Notes: generated by a model from the letters alone, not told the origin. 64,000 bases of DNA from Paracoccus acridae (GCF_014642735.1 NZ_BMIV01000003.1:303846-367845); one strand, 5' to 3'. Shown: positions 39,524 through 48,263, counted from the first letter of the stretch. Made by a program: numbers and translations.

Positions 39524-40510
39524 ATGTCCCGGACGGTATTGGTGACGGGGGGTGCGGGCTATATCGGCTCGCACGCCTGCAAGGCCCTGGGTGCGGCTGG
39601 CTATGTGCCGGTGACGCTGGACAACCTTTCGACAGGCTGGCGCGATGCGGTGAAGTTCGGGCCCTTCGTGCAGGCCGACCTTCTGGACCGGGCGGCCCTG
39701 GATGCGGCATTCGCCGAACACCGACCCGCCGCCGTGCTGCATTTCGCCGCGCTGAGCCAGGTGGGCGAGGCGATGGCCGAACCCGGCAAATACTGGCGCA
39801 ACAATGTCAGCGGATCGCTGAACCTGATCGAGGCCGCCATCGACGCGGGCTGCCTGGATTTCGTCTTCAGTTCCACCTGCGCGACCTATGGCGACCGTGA
39901 CGGAGAGGTTCTGGACGAGGACACCCCCCAGGCGCCTTTGAACGCCTATGGCGCCTCCAAGCGCGCGATCGAGGACATGCTGGTCGATTTCGGCGCCTCG
40001 CACGGGCTGCGCTCGGTCATCTTCCGCTATTTCAACGTGGCAGGCGCTGATCCAGAAGGCGAGGTCGGCGAACATCACCGCCCCGAAACCCATCTGATCC
40101 CGCTGATCCTGGATGCGGTCGATGGCAAGCGCGCGGCGCTGACGGTTCACGGGACCGACTATCCCACCCCCGACGGCACCTGCATTCGCGATTACGTCCA
40201 TGTCATGGATCTTGTCGATGCGCATGTGAGGGGCCTTGAATGGCTGCGTGCCGGCAAGGGCAGCCGGGTCTTCTGCCTGGGCACCGGCGACGGCTTTTCG
40301 GTGCGCGAGGTGGTGGACGCGACCCGCCATGTCACCAACCGCCCGGTGCCGATGGTCGATGGCCCGCGCCGGGGGGGCGATGCGGTCAAGCTGGTCTGCG
40401 GCAGCACGCGGGCCAAGGCCGAACTGGGCTGGCAACCCCTGCGGTCCACCATGCAGCAGATGATCGGGGATGCCTGGCGGTGGCATCAGAACGGATCCTA
40501 TCAGGCGTGA
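39524..40510 (+). CDS. galE: UDP-glucose 4-epimerase
   Basis: GalE interconverts UDP-glucose and UDP-galactose with bound NAD. The 328-residue product has the Rossmann loop TGGAGYIGSH, LHFAALSQVGEA, FSSTCATYG with the catalytic Ser/Thr, YGASKRAIEDML with the catalytic Tyr-x-x-x-Lys, and RYFNVAGADPEGEVGEHH. It lies 3 bases after galU and ends in a GTGA overlap with the next glycosyltransferase, so UDP-galactose supply and sugar transfer are directly coupled here. Confidence 0.96.
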   Translation: MSRTVLVTGGAGYIGSHACKALGAAGYVPVTLDNLSTGWRDAVKFGPFVQADLLDRAALDAAFAEHRPAAVLHFAALSQVGEAMAEPGKYWRNNVSGSLNLIEAAIDAGCLDFVFSSTCATYGDRDGEVLDEDTPQAPLNAYGASKRAIEDMLVDFGASHGLRSVIFRYFNVAGADPEGEVGEHHRPETHLIPLILDAVDGKRAALTVHGTDYPTPDGTCIRDYVHVMDLVDAHVRGLEWLRAGKGSRVFCLGTGDGFSVREVVDATRHVTNRPVPMVDGPRRGGDAVKLVCGSTRAKAELGWQPLRSTMQQMIGDAWRWHQNGSYQA

Positions 40511-41634
40511 CTGCCGACAGGCCCCCCGCATGGCGCCGGGCCTGGTCGGCCTGGCGGCTGCGCTGGAAGCGGCGAAAGCTGTTGTGGCGCTGCCTGCGTG
40601 CCGCGCGCGACCTGACCCCGCTGTCCGACCGCACGGCAGCGATCCGGCCGGGGGACATCCTGTGCCTTGCCACTGTCCGCAATGAAATGCTGCGCCTGCC
40701 GCAGTTTCTGGACCATTACCGCCGCCTGGGCGTCACGGCCTTCCTGATCGTGGACAATGCCAGCACCGACGGCACCGACGGCTTCCTGAGGGATCAGCCG
40801 GACGTGTCTGTGTGGCGTGCGGCAGGCGGTTATCGGGCGGCGCGGTTCGGCATGACCTGGCTGGGCGCGCTGCTTTTCCGGTATGGGCATGGGCACTGGT
40901 GCCTGACAGTCGATGCCGATGAACTGCTGGTCTATCCCGACTGGGACCGCCGCCCGCTGCCGGAACTGACGGCCCACCTGGACGCGGTCGGGCGCCCTGC
41001 GATGGGTGCGATGATGCTGGATCTGTATCCGCGCGGGCCGCTGGATCGAGCCGATGCGGGTCCGCAGGCGACCTTGACCGAACGGCTGCCCTGGTTCGAT
41101 CCGTCCCCTTATCGCTGCCGCGTGGTCGCCCCGAAACGCAACCGCATCCTGCATGGCGGCGTCCGGGAACGGGTCTTCTTTCCCCACGACCCCGACCGGG
41201 GTCCGACGCTGAACAAGCTGCCGCTGGTGCGCTGGAACCGGCGATACGTTTATGTCAATTCGACCCATTCGCTGCTGCCCCCCAGGCTGAACGACGAATA
41301 TGACGGTCCCGGCGACCCCCGCCTGTCCGGAGTGCTGCTTCATGGCAAGTTCCTGCCCGACAGCCCCGCCCGTGCGTCCGAGGAATTGGTCCGGCGCCAA
41401 CATTTCGTTGCCCCACAGGAGTATCGCGGTTATCACGCGGCCATCGCCGAGGCCCCGACCCTCTGGCACGAAGGTTCGGTCAGGTACGAGGGATGGGGGC
41501 AACTTCTTGGCCTCGGGCTGATGGGGCGGGACAATGGCTCCCCGGTGACGGTTGAATTGTTAATGGTGTTTTTACCAGGGGCGTGTATCCGGCCCGGCAA
41601 TGTATTTTTGATCTGCAGGCATTACAGGTGGTGA
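40507..41634 (+). CDS. Family 2 (Glyco_tranf_2_4-type) glycosyltransferase, paralogue A
   Basis: This protein of about 375 residues resembles the glycosyltransferases that begin GDILCLATVRNEMLRLPQFL, with FLIVDNASTDGTDGFL as the nucleotide-sugar segment and the metal motif in LTVDADELLVYP. A basic Trp/Arg-rich N-terminus precedes it. The GTG at 40507 shares GTGA with the galE stop. The next gene is a paralogue. The last 32 residues or so (from GSPVTVELLMVFL) have no counterpart in the paralogue and come from a locally AT-rich stretch, so the original end may have been lost. The donor and acceptor sugars are unknown. Confidence 0.83.
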   Translation: MTADRPPAWRRAWSAWRLRWKRRKLLWRCLRAARDLTPLSDRTAAIRPGDILCLATVRNEMLRLPQFLDHYRRLGVTAFLIVDNASTDGTDGFLRDQPDVSVWRAAGGYRAARFGMTWLGALLFRYGHGHWCLTVDADELLVYPDWDRRPLPELTAHLDAVGRPAMGAMMLDLYPRGPLDRADAGPQATLTERLPWFDPSPYRCRVVAPKRNRILHGGVRERVFFPHDPDRGPTLNKLPLVRWNRRYVYVNSTHSLLPPRLNDEYDGPGDPRLSGVLLHGKFLPDSPARASEELVRRQHFVAPQEYRGYHAAIAEAPTLWHEGSVRYEGWGQLLGLGLMGRDNGSPVTVELLMVFLPGACIRPGNVFLICRHYRW

Positions 41635-42620
41635 CAGGGGCGGGGATTCGAAGAAGGCTGGGGGCGCTTCCGATCATCGGTCGCCTGCGCCGGCGCGCGG
41701 AACGGCAGCGCCTGATCGCGCGGGGCCTGCGCAGCCGCACCGCCTTGCGCGCGATCTCCGACCGCACGCGCCGGATCGAACGCGGCGATATCCTGTGTTT
41801 CGTCACCCTGCGGGACGAAAGGGCGCGGCTGCCCTGGTTCCTGTCCTATTATCGGGCCATGGGGGTGCGGCATTTCCTGATCGTGGACAATGCCAGCCAA
41901 GACGGCAGCGGCGATTATCTGTGTGCCCAGCCGGATGTGTCGCTGTGGTGGACCGATCACGGCTACAAGGCTGCGCGTTTCGGGATGGACTGGATCAACT
42001 GGCTGTTGCTGAGGCATGGCCGGGGGCACTGGTGCCTGACCGTCGATCCCGACGAGTTCCTGGTCTATCCGCATCATGACCAGCGTCCCCTGGCGGCGCT
42101 GACCAGCTGGCTGGATGCGATCGGGCGCCGGTCCTTTCCGGCGATGCTTCTGGACATGTATCCCAAGGGCGCGATCGAGGATGCGGTCTGCGCCGAAGGC
42201 CAGGATCCTTTCGACGTGGCCCGCTGGTTCGACCCCGCCAACTACTCGATCCAGAAGAACGAGTATTTCGGCAACCTGTGGATCCAGGGCGGGCCGCGAA
42301 CGCGGGCTTTCTTTACCCACGATCCCCTGGCGGGACCGGCGCTGAACAAGATCCCGCTGGTGAAGTGGAGCGCGCGCTATGCCTATGTCAGTTCCACGCA
42401 CATGCTGCTGCCGCGCGGGCTGAACCTTGTCTATGACGAGGATGGGGGCGAACTGATCTCGGGCTGTCTGCTGCATGCCAAGTTCCTGTCCAGCTTTTCC
42501 GCCAAGTCGGCCGAGGAGTTGGACCGCCGACAGCATTACGGCGGCAGCCAGGAATACCGCGCCTATCACGCCGGCCTGCATCGCGGCGTCCAGTTGTGGT
42601 GCAGCGAATCGCGCGAATAG
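41631..42620 (+). CDS. Family 2 glycosyltransferase, paralogue B, with likely premature amber stop
   Basis: This 329-residue protein is a paralogue of the gene before it: GDILCFVTLRDERARLPWFL, FLIVDNASQDGSGDYL and metal motif LTVDPDEFLVYP. It overlaps the previous gene by GTGA at 41631; a GTG at 41583 is an alternative start. The frame ends with TAG at 42618. The 18 codons after it read RDWQQLEDLGLISRGNWA, matching the paralogue's GWGQLLGLGLMGRDN. The next TGA (42675-42677) overlaps the downstream ATG as ATGA. The TAG stands where the paralogue has Tyr. The enzyme may be intact but shortened, read through, or mis-sequenced. Confidence 0.8.
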   Translation: MTGAGIRRRLGALPIIGRLRRRAERQRLIARGLRSRTALRAISDRTRRIERGDILCFVTLRDERARLPWFLSYYRAMGVRHFLIVDNASQDGSGDYLCAQPDVSLWWTDHGYKAARFGMDWINWLLLRHGRGHWCLTVDPDEFLVYPHHDQRPLAALTSWLDAIGRRSFPAMLLDMYPKGAIEDAVCAEGQDPFDVARWFDPANYSIQKNEYFGNLWIQGGPRTRAFFTHDPLAGPALNKIPLVKWSARYAYVSSTHMLLPRGLNLVYDEDGGELISGCLLHAKFLSSFSAKSAEELDRRQHYGGSQEYRAYHAGLHRGVQLWCSESRE

Positions 42621-42673
42621 CGCGACTGGCAACAGCTCGAGGATCTGGGCCTGATTTCCCGGGGGAACTGGGC

Positions 42674-44362
42674 ATGAAGGCGGCGGTGCGCCTTGGCGTG
42701 GTGCTGCTTTGCCATGGCGATCTGGATCTGGTGGCGCGGCTGGCGCGGATCTGGACAAGCGGCGGGGCGCGGGTGGCGCTTCATGTCGATGCCAAGGTGT
42801 CGGCTGCCAAGGTCGCCGGGCTTCGCCGGTCGTTGCAGGATTGCGACCAGATCATCTTCAGCAGGCGCCACCGCTGTTCCTGGGGGCGCTTCAGCCTGGT
42901 CCGCGCGACCCAGGATGCCGCCGCCGAACTGTTGCAACGGTTCCCCGACACCACCCATGTCTATCTCGCCTCGGGGGCATGCCTGCCGCTGCGGCCCATA
43001 TCGGACCTGACCGCCTATCTGGCGGCCGATCCCGATCGCGATCATATCGAAAGCGTCAGCACCCACGACGTGGGCTGGACCGTCGGCGGTCTGAACCACG
43101 AACGCTTCACCCTGTTCTTTCCCTTCGACTGGAAACGGCACCGCTGGCTGTTCGACCGCTTCGTCGCCTGGCAGCGCAGGCGCGGCATCCGCCGCCGGAT
43201 GCCGGCCGGGCTGTCCCCGCATCTTGGGTCGCAATGGTGGTGCCTGACCGCGCGGACCCTGCGCGCGATCCTGGAGGATCCGCGGCGGGCAGAGTTCGAC
43301 CGGTTCTTCCGCCTTGTCTGGATACCCGACGAAAGCTATTTCCAGACCCTGGTGCGGCTGCATTCGACAACGGTGGAAAGCTGGTCGCTGACCATGGCCA
43401 AGTTCGACCATGCCGGCCGGCCTTATTGCCTTTACGACGACCATGTCGCCATGCTGGCCGAATCGCGCTGCTTCGTCGCACGCAAGGTCTGGCCAGGCGC
43501 CGCGCATCTGCTGTCGCATTTTCCCCTGCCCGACGAAGGGCGCCCGCAGGTCGATCCGCCCCAGCCGGCGCGGATTTCCCGCATCATCAACCAAACCGTG
43601 CGCCGGCGCGTCCTGGGAAGGCCGGGGCTTTACATGCAAAGCCGCTTTCCCCGCAAGGATGCGGAGAACGGCAAGACCTCGGCCCCCTATGCGGTGATCC
43701 AGGGGCTGACCGACATCTTTCCCGGCTTCGAGGACTGGCTGCGGGGGCATCTGTCCTGCCATGTCCATGGCCACCTGTTCAGCCCCGAGGGAGCCGAATT
43801 CGCCGGGCGCCCGCGCGTCGGGCCGGGGGCGATCTCGTCTGATCCGCTGATCCGCGACCGCGACCCGCAGGGCTTCCTGACATCCCTGATCCGCATTGCG
43901 GACCCGATGCAGGTGTTCCAGTTCAGCCCGCGCGACAATCAGGCTTTGAACTGGTTCATGGCGACCGATCCCCATGCGCATATGCTGGTCGTGTCCGGCG
44001 CGTGGAAGTTGCCCTTGCTGCATTCCGGGATGCCCTTCGACGACGTGCGCCGCATCTTCGCGCAATTGCAGCGGATCGAACTGGAACAGCTGGACGTGCT
44101 GAATTCCCTTTGGGTCCGGGCCAGGCTGCACCACCACGACCTGGGTGAATTCCTGCTGAACCCCCGGACGATCCTTCAGGATTTCCTGTTGCAGATCGAC
44201 CCTCATTCCCTGCCCATCACCACGCTGCCCGCCATGCGCGACCTGACCGGGCTGGACGGGATGCTGCGGCGGCTGCGCAATTCCGGCCTGCGCCCGCGCC
44301 TGACGGGCGAGGATCTGCCCCCTGTCGAGCTTCTGACCACCGAAAGGGAGGCCGCCGAATGA
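42674..44362 (+). CDS. Two-domain GT14-type glycosyltransferase (beta-1,6-N-acetylglucosaminyltransferase-like)
   Basis: This 562-residue protein has an N-terminal half (about 1-270) like the core-2/I-branching family GT14: LGVVLLCHGDLDLVARLARI, VALHVDAKV, FSRRHRCSWGRFSLVRATQD, TTHVYLASGACLPLRP and LGSQWWCLTARTLRAILED, then WIPDESYFQTLVR. The C-terminal half (about 300-560: AVIQGLTDIFPGFEDWLRGH, LSCHVHGHLFSP and on) belongs to no family I can name with confidence; it resembles the DUF5927/DUF5928 type found in alphaproteobacteria. It may bind the acceptor or carry a second activity. The ATG at 42674 overlaps the likely original stop of the gene before it. It overlaps the sulfotransferase gene by ATGA. 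Confidence 0.8.
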   Translation: MKAAVRLGVVLLCHGDLDLVARLARIWTSGGARVALHVDAKVSAAKVAGLRRSLQDCDQIIFSRRHRCSWGRFSLVRATQDAAAELLQRFPDTTHVYLASGACLPLRPISDLTAYLAADPDRDHIESVSTHDVGWTVGGLNHERFTLFFPFDWKRHRWLFDRFVAWQRRRGIRRRMPAGLSPHLGSQWWCLTARTLRAILEDPRRAEFDRFFRLVWIPDESYFQTLVRLHSTTVESWSLTMAKFDHAGRPYCLYDDHVAMLAESRCFVARKVWPGAAHLLSHFPLPDEGRPQVDPPQPARISRIINQTVRRRVLGRPGLYMQSRFPRKDAENGKTSAPYAVIQGLTDIFPGFEDWLRGHLSCHVHGHLFSPEGAEFAGRPRVGPGAISSDPLIRDRDPQGFLTSLIRIADPMQVFQFSPRDNQALNWFMATDPHAHMLVVSGAWKLPLLHSGMPFDDVRRIFAQLQRIELEQLDVLNSLWVRARLHHHDLGEFLLNPRTILQDFLLQIDPHSLPITTLPAMRDLTGLDGMLRRLRNSGLRPRLTGEDLPPVELLTTEREAAE

Positions 44363-45756
44363 CCGAAGGATTCCGCAGCTTCGTGATCTTCGCCGAGATG
44401 CGCACCGGGTCCAACCTGCTGGAAGCGACGCTGAACGCCGTCAAGGGCGTCACCTGCTTTGGCGAGGCGTTCAACCCCTATATGATGGGCTGGCCCGACA
44501 AGGACGAGATGCTGGGCGTCACGCGCGAGGCGCGCGAGGCCGACCCCCTGCCGCTGCTGGCCAAGCTGACCGACCGGCCGGGGCATCTGCCGGGCTTTCG
44601 CTATTTCCACGACCACGATCCGCGGGTGCTGGAGCCGATCATCCAGGACCGCCGCTGCGCCAAGATCATCCTGACGCGCAATCCGCTGGACAGCTATGTC
44701 TCGACCCGGCTGGCCTGGGAAACGAACCAGTGGAAGCTGAACGAGACGGAAACGCCGATCCCCGCCCGCATCACCTATGACGGGGCCGAGTTCCGGCAGA
44801 TGCTGTCGGCCATGGCCGAATTCCGCAGCCATGTCGTCGGCCGCCTGCAGGCGACGGGCCAGGTGGCCTTTCACCTGGACTATGACGACCTGCGCGATGC
44901 CGCCGTGATGACCGGGCTGCTGCACTGGCTGGGCCGCAGCGATCTGGACCGGGTGGAACCCGCCCGCGACCAAGTGCCCCAGAACCCGCAGGAACTGGCG
45001 CGAAAGGTCGCGAATTTCGATGCCATGCAGGCCGATCTGCAGGACATTGACCCGTTCCTGCTGCATCGCCTGCCGCTGTTCGAACCCCGGCGCGGACCGG
45101 CGGTGCCAAGCTTCGTCGCGGCGGACGGGGGGCGGGGGCTGCTGTTCATGCCGGTCAGGGGCGGATCGGAACGGACCGTGCGGGACTGGCTGGGCAGGTT
45201 GGGGGCGACCCAGGGGGATTTCACCCAATCGACCCTGCGCCAGTGGAAGCGTGCCAGGCCGGGCCACCGCAGCTTTACCGTCCTGCGCCATCCGTTGCTG
45301 CGGGCCTGGACAGCCTTCGACATCCTTCTGACACGCGGCAATTCCGAGCAGAGAGAGGTCCTGCGCCGCCTGCACCGGGTCGCCCTGCCGCCCGAGGACG
45401 CGCTGCCCGGTCTGGCGGGGGACGCGCGCATCGCCGTCTTTGCCGATTTCCTGGCCTTCCTGCGCCGGAACCTGAATGGGCAGACATCGCTGCCCACCCA
45501 GCCTGCCTGGGCCAGCCAGAACGAGGTTCTGGCGGGCTTTGCCCGTTTTGCCCTGCCAGACATGGTGGTGCGAGAGGATCGGCTGGCCGAGGATCTGGAC
45601 CATCTTGCCCGCGCGGCGGGGGTCAAGAACGCCCGTCTGGACGGGGTTCAGCCACCGCAGGTGCCCGACGCCTTGCGCGACCCCGGTCTGGCCGAGGCCG
45701 CGCAGGCGGCATACGGGCGCGACTATGTCACCTTCGGCTTCGACCTGATGCCCTAG
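44359..45756 (+). CDS. Tandem-domain sulfotransferase (NodH/Stf0-like)
   Basis: This 465-residue protein has a first domain with the PAPS 5'-phosphosulfate loop (AEMRTGSNLLEATL, 12-25) and the 3'-phosphate motif (LTRNPLDSYVSTRLA, 104-118). The second half repeats the pattern in weaker form: FMPVRGGSERTVRDWLGRLG (263-282) and VLRHPLLRAWTAFD (308-321). It is about twice the length of a single-domain enzyme. It likely moves sulfate from PAPS to a glycan made by the preceding glycosyltransferases. cysQ, which removes the PAP product, is at the other end of the cluster. Its stop shares CTAG with the convergent phosphomannomutase gene. Confidence 0.82.
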   Translation: MTEGFRSFVIFAEMRTGSNLLEATLNAVKGVTCFGEAFNPYMMGWPDKDEMLGVTREAREADPLPLLAKLTDRPGHLPGFRYFHDHDPRVLEPIIQDRRCAKIILTRNPLDSYVSTRLAWETNQWKLNETETPIPARITYDGAEFRQMLSAMAEFRSHVVGRLQATGQVAFHLDYDDLRDAAVMTGLLHWLGRSDLDRVEPARDQVPQNPQELARKVANFDAMQADLQDIDPFLLHRLPLFEPRRGPAVPSFVAADGGRGLLFMPVRGGSERTVRDWLGRLGATQGDFTQSTLRQWKRARPGHRSFTVLRHPLLRAWTAFDILLTRGNSEQREVLRRLHRVALPPEDALPGLAGDARIAVFADFLAFLRRNLNGQTSLPTQPAWASQNEVLAGFARFALPDMVVREDRLAEDLDHLARAAGVKNARLDGVQPPQVPDALRDPGLAEAAQAAYGRDYVTFGFDLMP

Positions 45757-47141
45757 GCTTGCAGCAGGGCGGCCAGTTCCGCCTGCTTTTCGCGGACCAG
45801 GGCCATATCGCCATCCGCTTCCAGGTTCAGCCGCACCACCGGTTCGGTGTTCGACTTGCGCAGGTTGAAGCGCCAGTTCCCGAAATCCAGCGACACCCCG
45901 TCCAGGTCGTCGCGGCCGTGCGCCTGGGGTTCGTATTTCTCGATCAGCCGGGCGATCGCCGCATCGGGGTCGTCGATGTGATAGTTCGTCTCGCCCGAGG
46001 ACGGGTAGAGCCGCATCCGTTCCTCCAGCAGTTCGGCAAGGGTCTTGCCCTTGCGCGACAGCAATTCGATCATCAGCAGCCAGGGGATCATGCCGCTGTC
46101 GCAGTAATAGAAGTCGCGGAAGTAATGATGCGCCGACATCTCGCCGCCATAGATCGCGCCCACGTCGCGCATCTTGCGCTTGATGAAGGCATGGCCGGTC
46201 TTGCTGACCACAGGCTCTCCTCCGGCTTCCTGGATCATGGCGCGGGTGTTCATGATGACGCGGGGGTCGTGGACGATCTTCTCGCCCGGCGATTTTTCCA
46301 GGAAGGCCGCGCCCAGCAGGCCCACGATGTATTCGCCGGGGATGAAGCGGCCGTTTTCGTCGAAGAAGAAGCAGCGGTCGAAATCGCCGTCCCAGGCCAC
46401 GCCCAGATCGGCATCCTCGGCCTTGACCTTTTCCACGGTGGGGGGCTGGTTCTCGTCCAGAAGCGGGTTGGGGATGCCGTTGGGGAAACTGCTGTCCACG
46501 TCGTGGTGCATCCGCACGAAGGTCAGCGGCGCGCCGCGCTTTTCCAGTTCGGCGGCGATGGCGTCGAAGGTCGGGCCGGCGGTGCCGTTGCCGGCGTTCA
46601 CCACGATCTTCATCGGCTTCAGGACCGACACGTCCACGAAATCCGCCATGGCACGCGCGTAATCCGCACGGGCACCGCTGAAATCGGTGACGCTGCCCTT
46701 GGTCGCGGGCGCAAAGCTGCCGCCGGTCGCCAGTTCCACGATGGGCGGCAGTTCGGTCGCCGGATCCAGCGGGGCCGACCCGCGCCCCACGATCTTCATG
46801 CCGTTGTAGTTGATGGGGTTGTGGGATGCCGTGACCTCGATCCCGCCATCGGTGTCGTGGAAGCCGGTGTGGAAATAAACCTCCTCGGTCCCGGCCAGGC
46901 CCAGGTCCAGCACGTCGGCGCCGCCATCCGTCAGCCCCTCGATCAGCGCGGCGGCCAGTTCGGGCGAGGATTCGCGGCTGTCGCGGCCCACGACCACGCG
47001 CTTGGCCTGGCGGGCCTGGGCAAAGGCGCGGCCGATGCGATAGGCGACATCCGCGTCCAGGTTCTTGCCCAGTTCGCCGCGAACGTCATAGGCCTTGAAG
47101 CAGGTGATGTCGCGATGGCCGAGATTGCCTTTGTCGCTCAT
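45753..47141 (-). CDS. Phosphomannomutase/phosphoglucomutase
   Basis: This 462-residue alpha-D-phosphohexomutase interconverts hexose-6-phosphate and hexose-1-phosphate, feeding GDP-mannose or UDP-glucose. It has ITCFKAYDVRGELG, the phosphoserine loop IEVTASHNPINYNGMKI, metal-binding AWDGDFDRCFFFD and sugar-binding GGEMSAHHYFRDF, and ends with SNTEPVVRLNLEA. The size and GEMSAHH form favour the ManB/CpsG type. AAGGA is eight bases before the ATG at 47141; an in-frame ATG at 47147 is less likely. It is convergent with the sulfotransferase. Confidence 0.92.
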   Translation of the reverse strand: MSDKGNLGHRDITCFKAYDVRGELGKNLDADVAYRIGRAFAQARQAKRVVVGRDSRESSPELAAALIEGLTDGGADVLDLGLAGTEEVYFHTGFHDTDGGIEVTASHNPINYNGMKIVGRGSAPLDPATELPPIVELATGGSFAPATKGSVTDFSGARADYARAMADFVDVSVLKPMKIVVNAGNGTAGPTFDAIAAELEKRGAPLTFVRMHHDVDSSFPNGIPNPLLDENQPPTVEKVKAEDADLGVAWDGDFDRCFFFDENGRFIPGEYIVGLLGAAFLEKSPGEKIVHDPRVIMNTRAMIQEAGGEPVVSKTGHAFIKRKMRDVGAIYGGEMSAHHYFRDFYYCDSGMIPWLLMIELLSRKGKTLAELLEERMRLYPSSGETNYHIDDPDAAIARLIEKYEPQAHGRDDLDGVSLDFGNWRFNLRKSNTEPVVRLNLEADGDMALVREKQAELAALLQA

Positions 47142-47280
47142 GGGCATGATCCTTGCTGAACAGTCGAATTGACCAAGCGCTAACAGGACGCCTTGGAAAT
47201 TCAAGGCGCATCTGGTCCCTCTGGTCTAGGTGACGCGCAACGCGAAGGGCGATAGAACGTTCCCGACGAAGGAGATGCCC

Positions 47281-47682
47281 ATGGACACCAAGACCCTGAT
47301 CGCCGCCTATTACGACGCCTTCAACGCGGGCCGCACCGACGAGATGCTGGCCCTGCTGCATGACGAGGTGGAGCATCACGTCAACGAAGGCGGCATCCGC
47401 AAGGGCAAGGCGCTGTTTGCCGACTTCAACCGGCACATGACGGAAAGCTACAAGGAAACGCTGACCGACATGGTGATCTTCGCCAATGAAGCGGGTGACC
47501 GCGCGGCAGCGGAATTCGTGGTGAACGGCACCTATTTGAAGACCGACGAAGGCCTGCCCGAGGCGAAGGACCAGACCTATCGCCTGCCCGCCGGCACCTT
47601 CTTCACCATCCGCGACGGCAAGATCGCGCGCGTCACCACCTATTACAACCTGGCCGACTGGACGCGGCAGGTCAGCCAATGA
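47281..47682 (+). CDS. NTF2-fold (SnoaL/ketosteroid-isomerase-like) protein
   Basis: This 133-residue cytoplasmic protein has the cone-shaped NTF2 fold pattern: TKTLIAAYYDAFNAGRTDEM, LLHDEVEHHVNEGG, AAAEFVVNGTYLKT and the last strands TFFTIRDGKIARVTTYYNLA. Members act as small isomerases, hydrolases or binding proteins, and the reaction here is unknown. The start at 47281 is chosen because GAAGGAG lies 6 bases before it; an ATG at 47275 falls too close to that site. It overlaps the GNAT gene by ATGA and belongs to a three-gene coupled unit with it and the nitrilase-family gene. Confidence 0.78.
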   Translation: MDTKTLIAAYYDAFNAGRTDEMLALLHDEVEHHVNEGGIRKGKALFADFNRHMTESYKETLTDMVIFANEAGDRAAAEFVVNGTYLKTDEGLPEAKDQTYRLPAGTFFTIRDGKIARVTTYYNLADWTRQVSQ

Positions 47683-48263
47683 GTGTCACGACGCGCGTCC
47701 TGACCGGAGAGGCGCTGGCCGCCGCGCTGGAAGACGTCGCGCGTCTGCGGATCCGGGTCTTCCGAGATTTCCCCTATCTTTACGATGGGGATGCCGATTA
47801 CGAACGCGATTACCTGCGCGCCTATCAGTCGCCCGGCGCGGTGGTCGTGGCGGCGCTTGACGGCACGGCGGTCGTGGGGGCGGCGACCGGCGCGCCCATG
47901 GCCGACCATGCCGCCGATTTCGCCGCCGCCTTCGAAGGCAGGCCCGAACCGCTGGACCAGATCTTCTATTGCGCGGAATCGGTCCTGCTGCCGGAATATC
48001 GCGGCCAGGGCATCGGTCATGCCTTCTTCGACGCGCGCGAATCCCATGCCCGCGATCTTGGCCTGACCTTCAGCGCCTTTTGCAGCGTGATCCGCCCTGC
48101 CGACCACCCCGCGCGGCCTGCGGGTTACCGTCCGCTGGACGATTTCTGGCGCAAGCGGGGATACCAGCCGCTGCCCGGCGTCGTCGCGCAGTTTTCCTGG
48201 AAGGATCTGGGCGACAAGGCCGAGACCGAAAAAGACCTGCAATTCTGGATGCGAAGCCTGTGA
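47679..48263 (+). CDS. GNAT-family N-acetyltransferase
   Basis: This 194-residue protein has the acetyl-CoA loop in ESVLLPEYRGQGIGHAFFDA (Arg-Gly-x-Gly-x-Gly type, here RGQGIG) and a C-terminal segment DDFWRKRGYQPL found in a GNAT group that often sits beside nitrilase-family genes. The acetyl acceptor is unknown. It overlaps its neighbours by 4 bases on each side (ATGA at the start, GTGA at the end), so all three are likely translated together and may share a pathway. Confidence 0.82.
   Translation: MSVTTRVLTGEALAAALEDVARLRIRVFRDFPYLYDGDADYERDYLRAYQSPGAVVVAALDGTAVVGAATGAPMADHAADFAAAFEGRPEPLDQIFYCAESVLLPEYRGQGIGHAFFDARESHARDLGLTFSAFCSVIRPADHPARPAGYRPLDDFWRKRGYQPLPGVVAQFSWKDLGDKAETEKDLQFWMRSL

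Noticed and set aside
36839..45756. The polysaccharide region as a recently acquired island
   Set aside because: Apart from short AT-rich stretches near 38440-38540 and 41545-41625, base composition and codon use look like the neighbours, and there are no mobile-element genes or flanking repeats.
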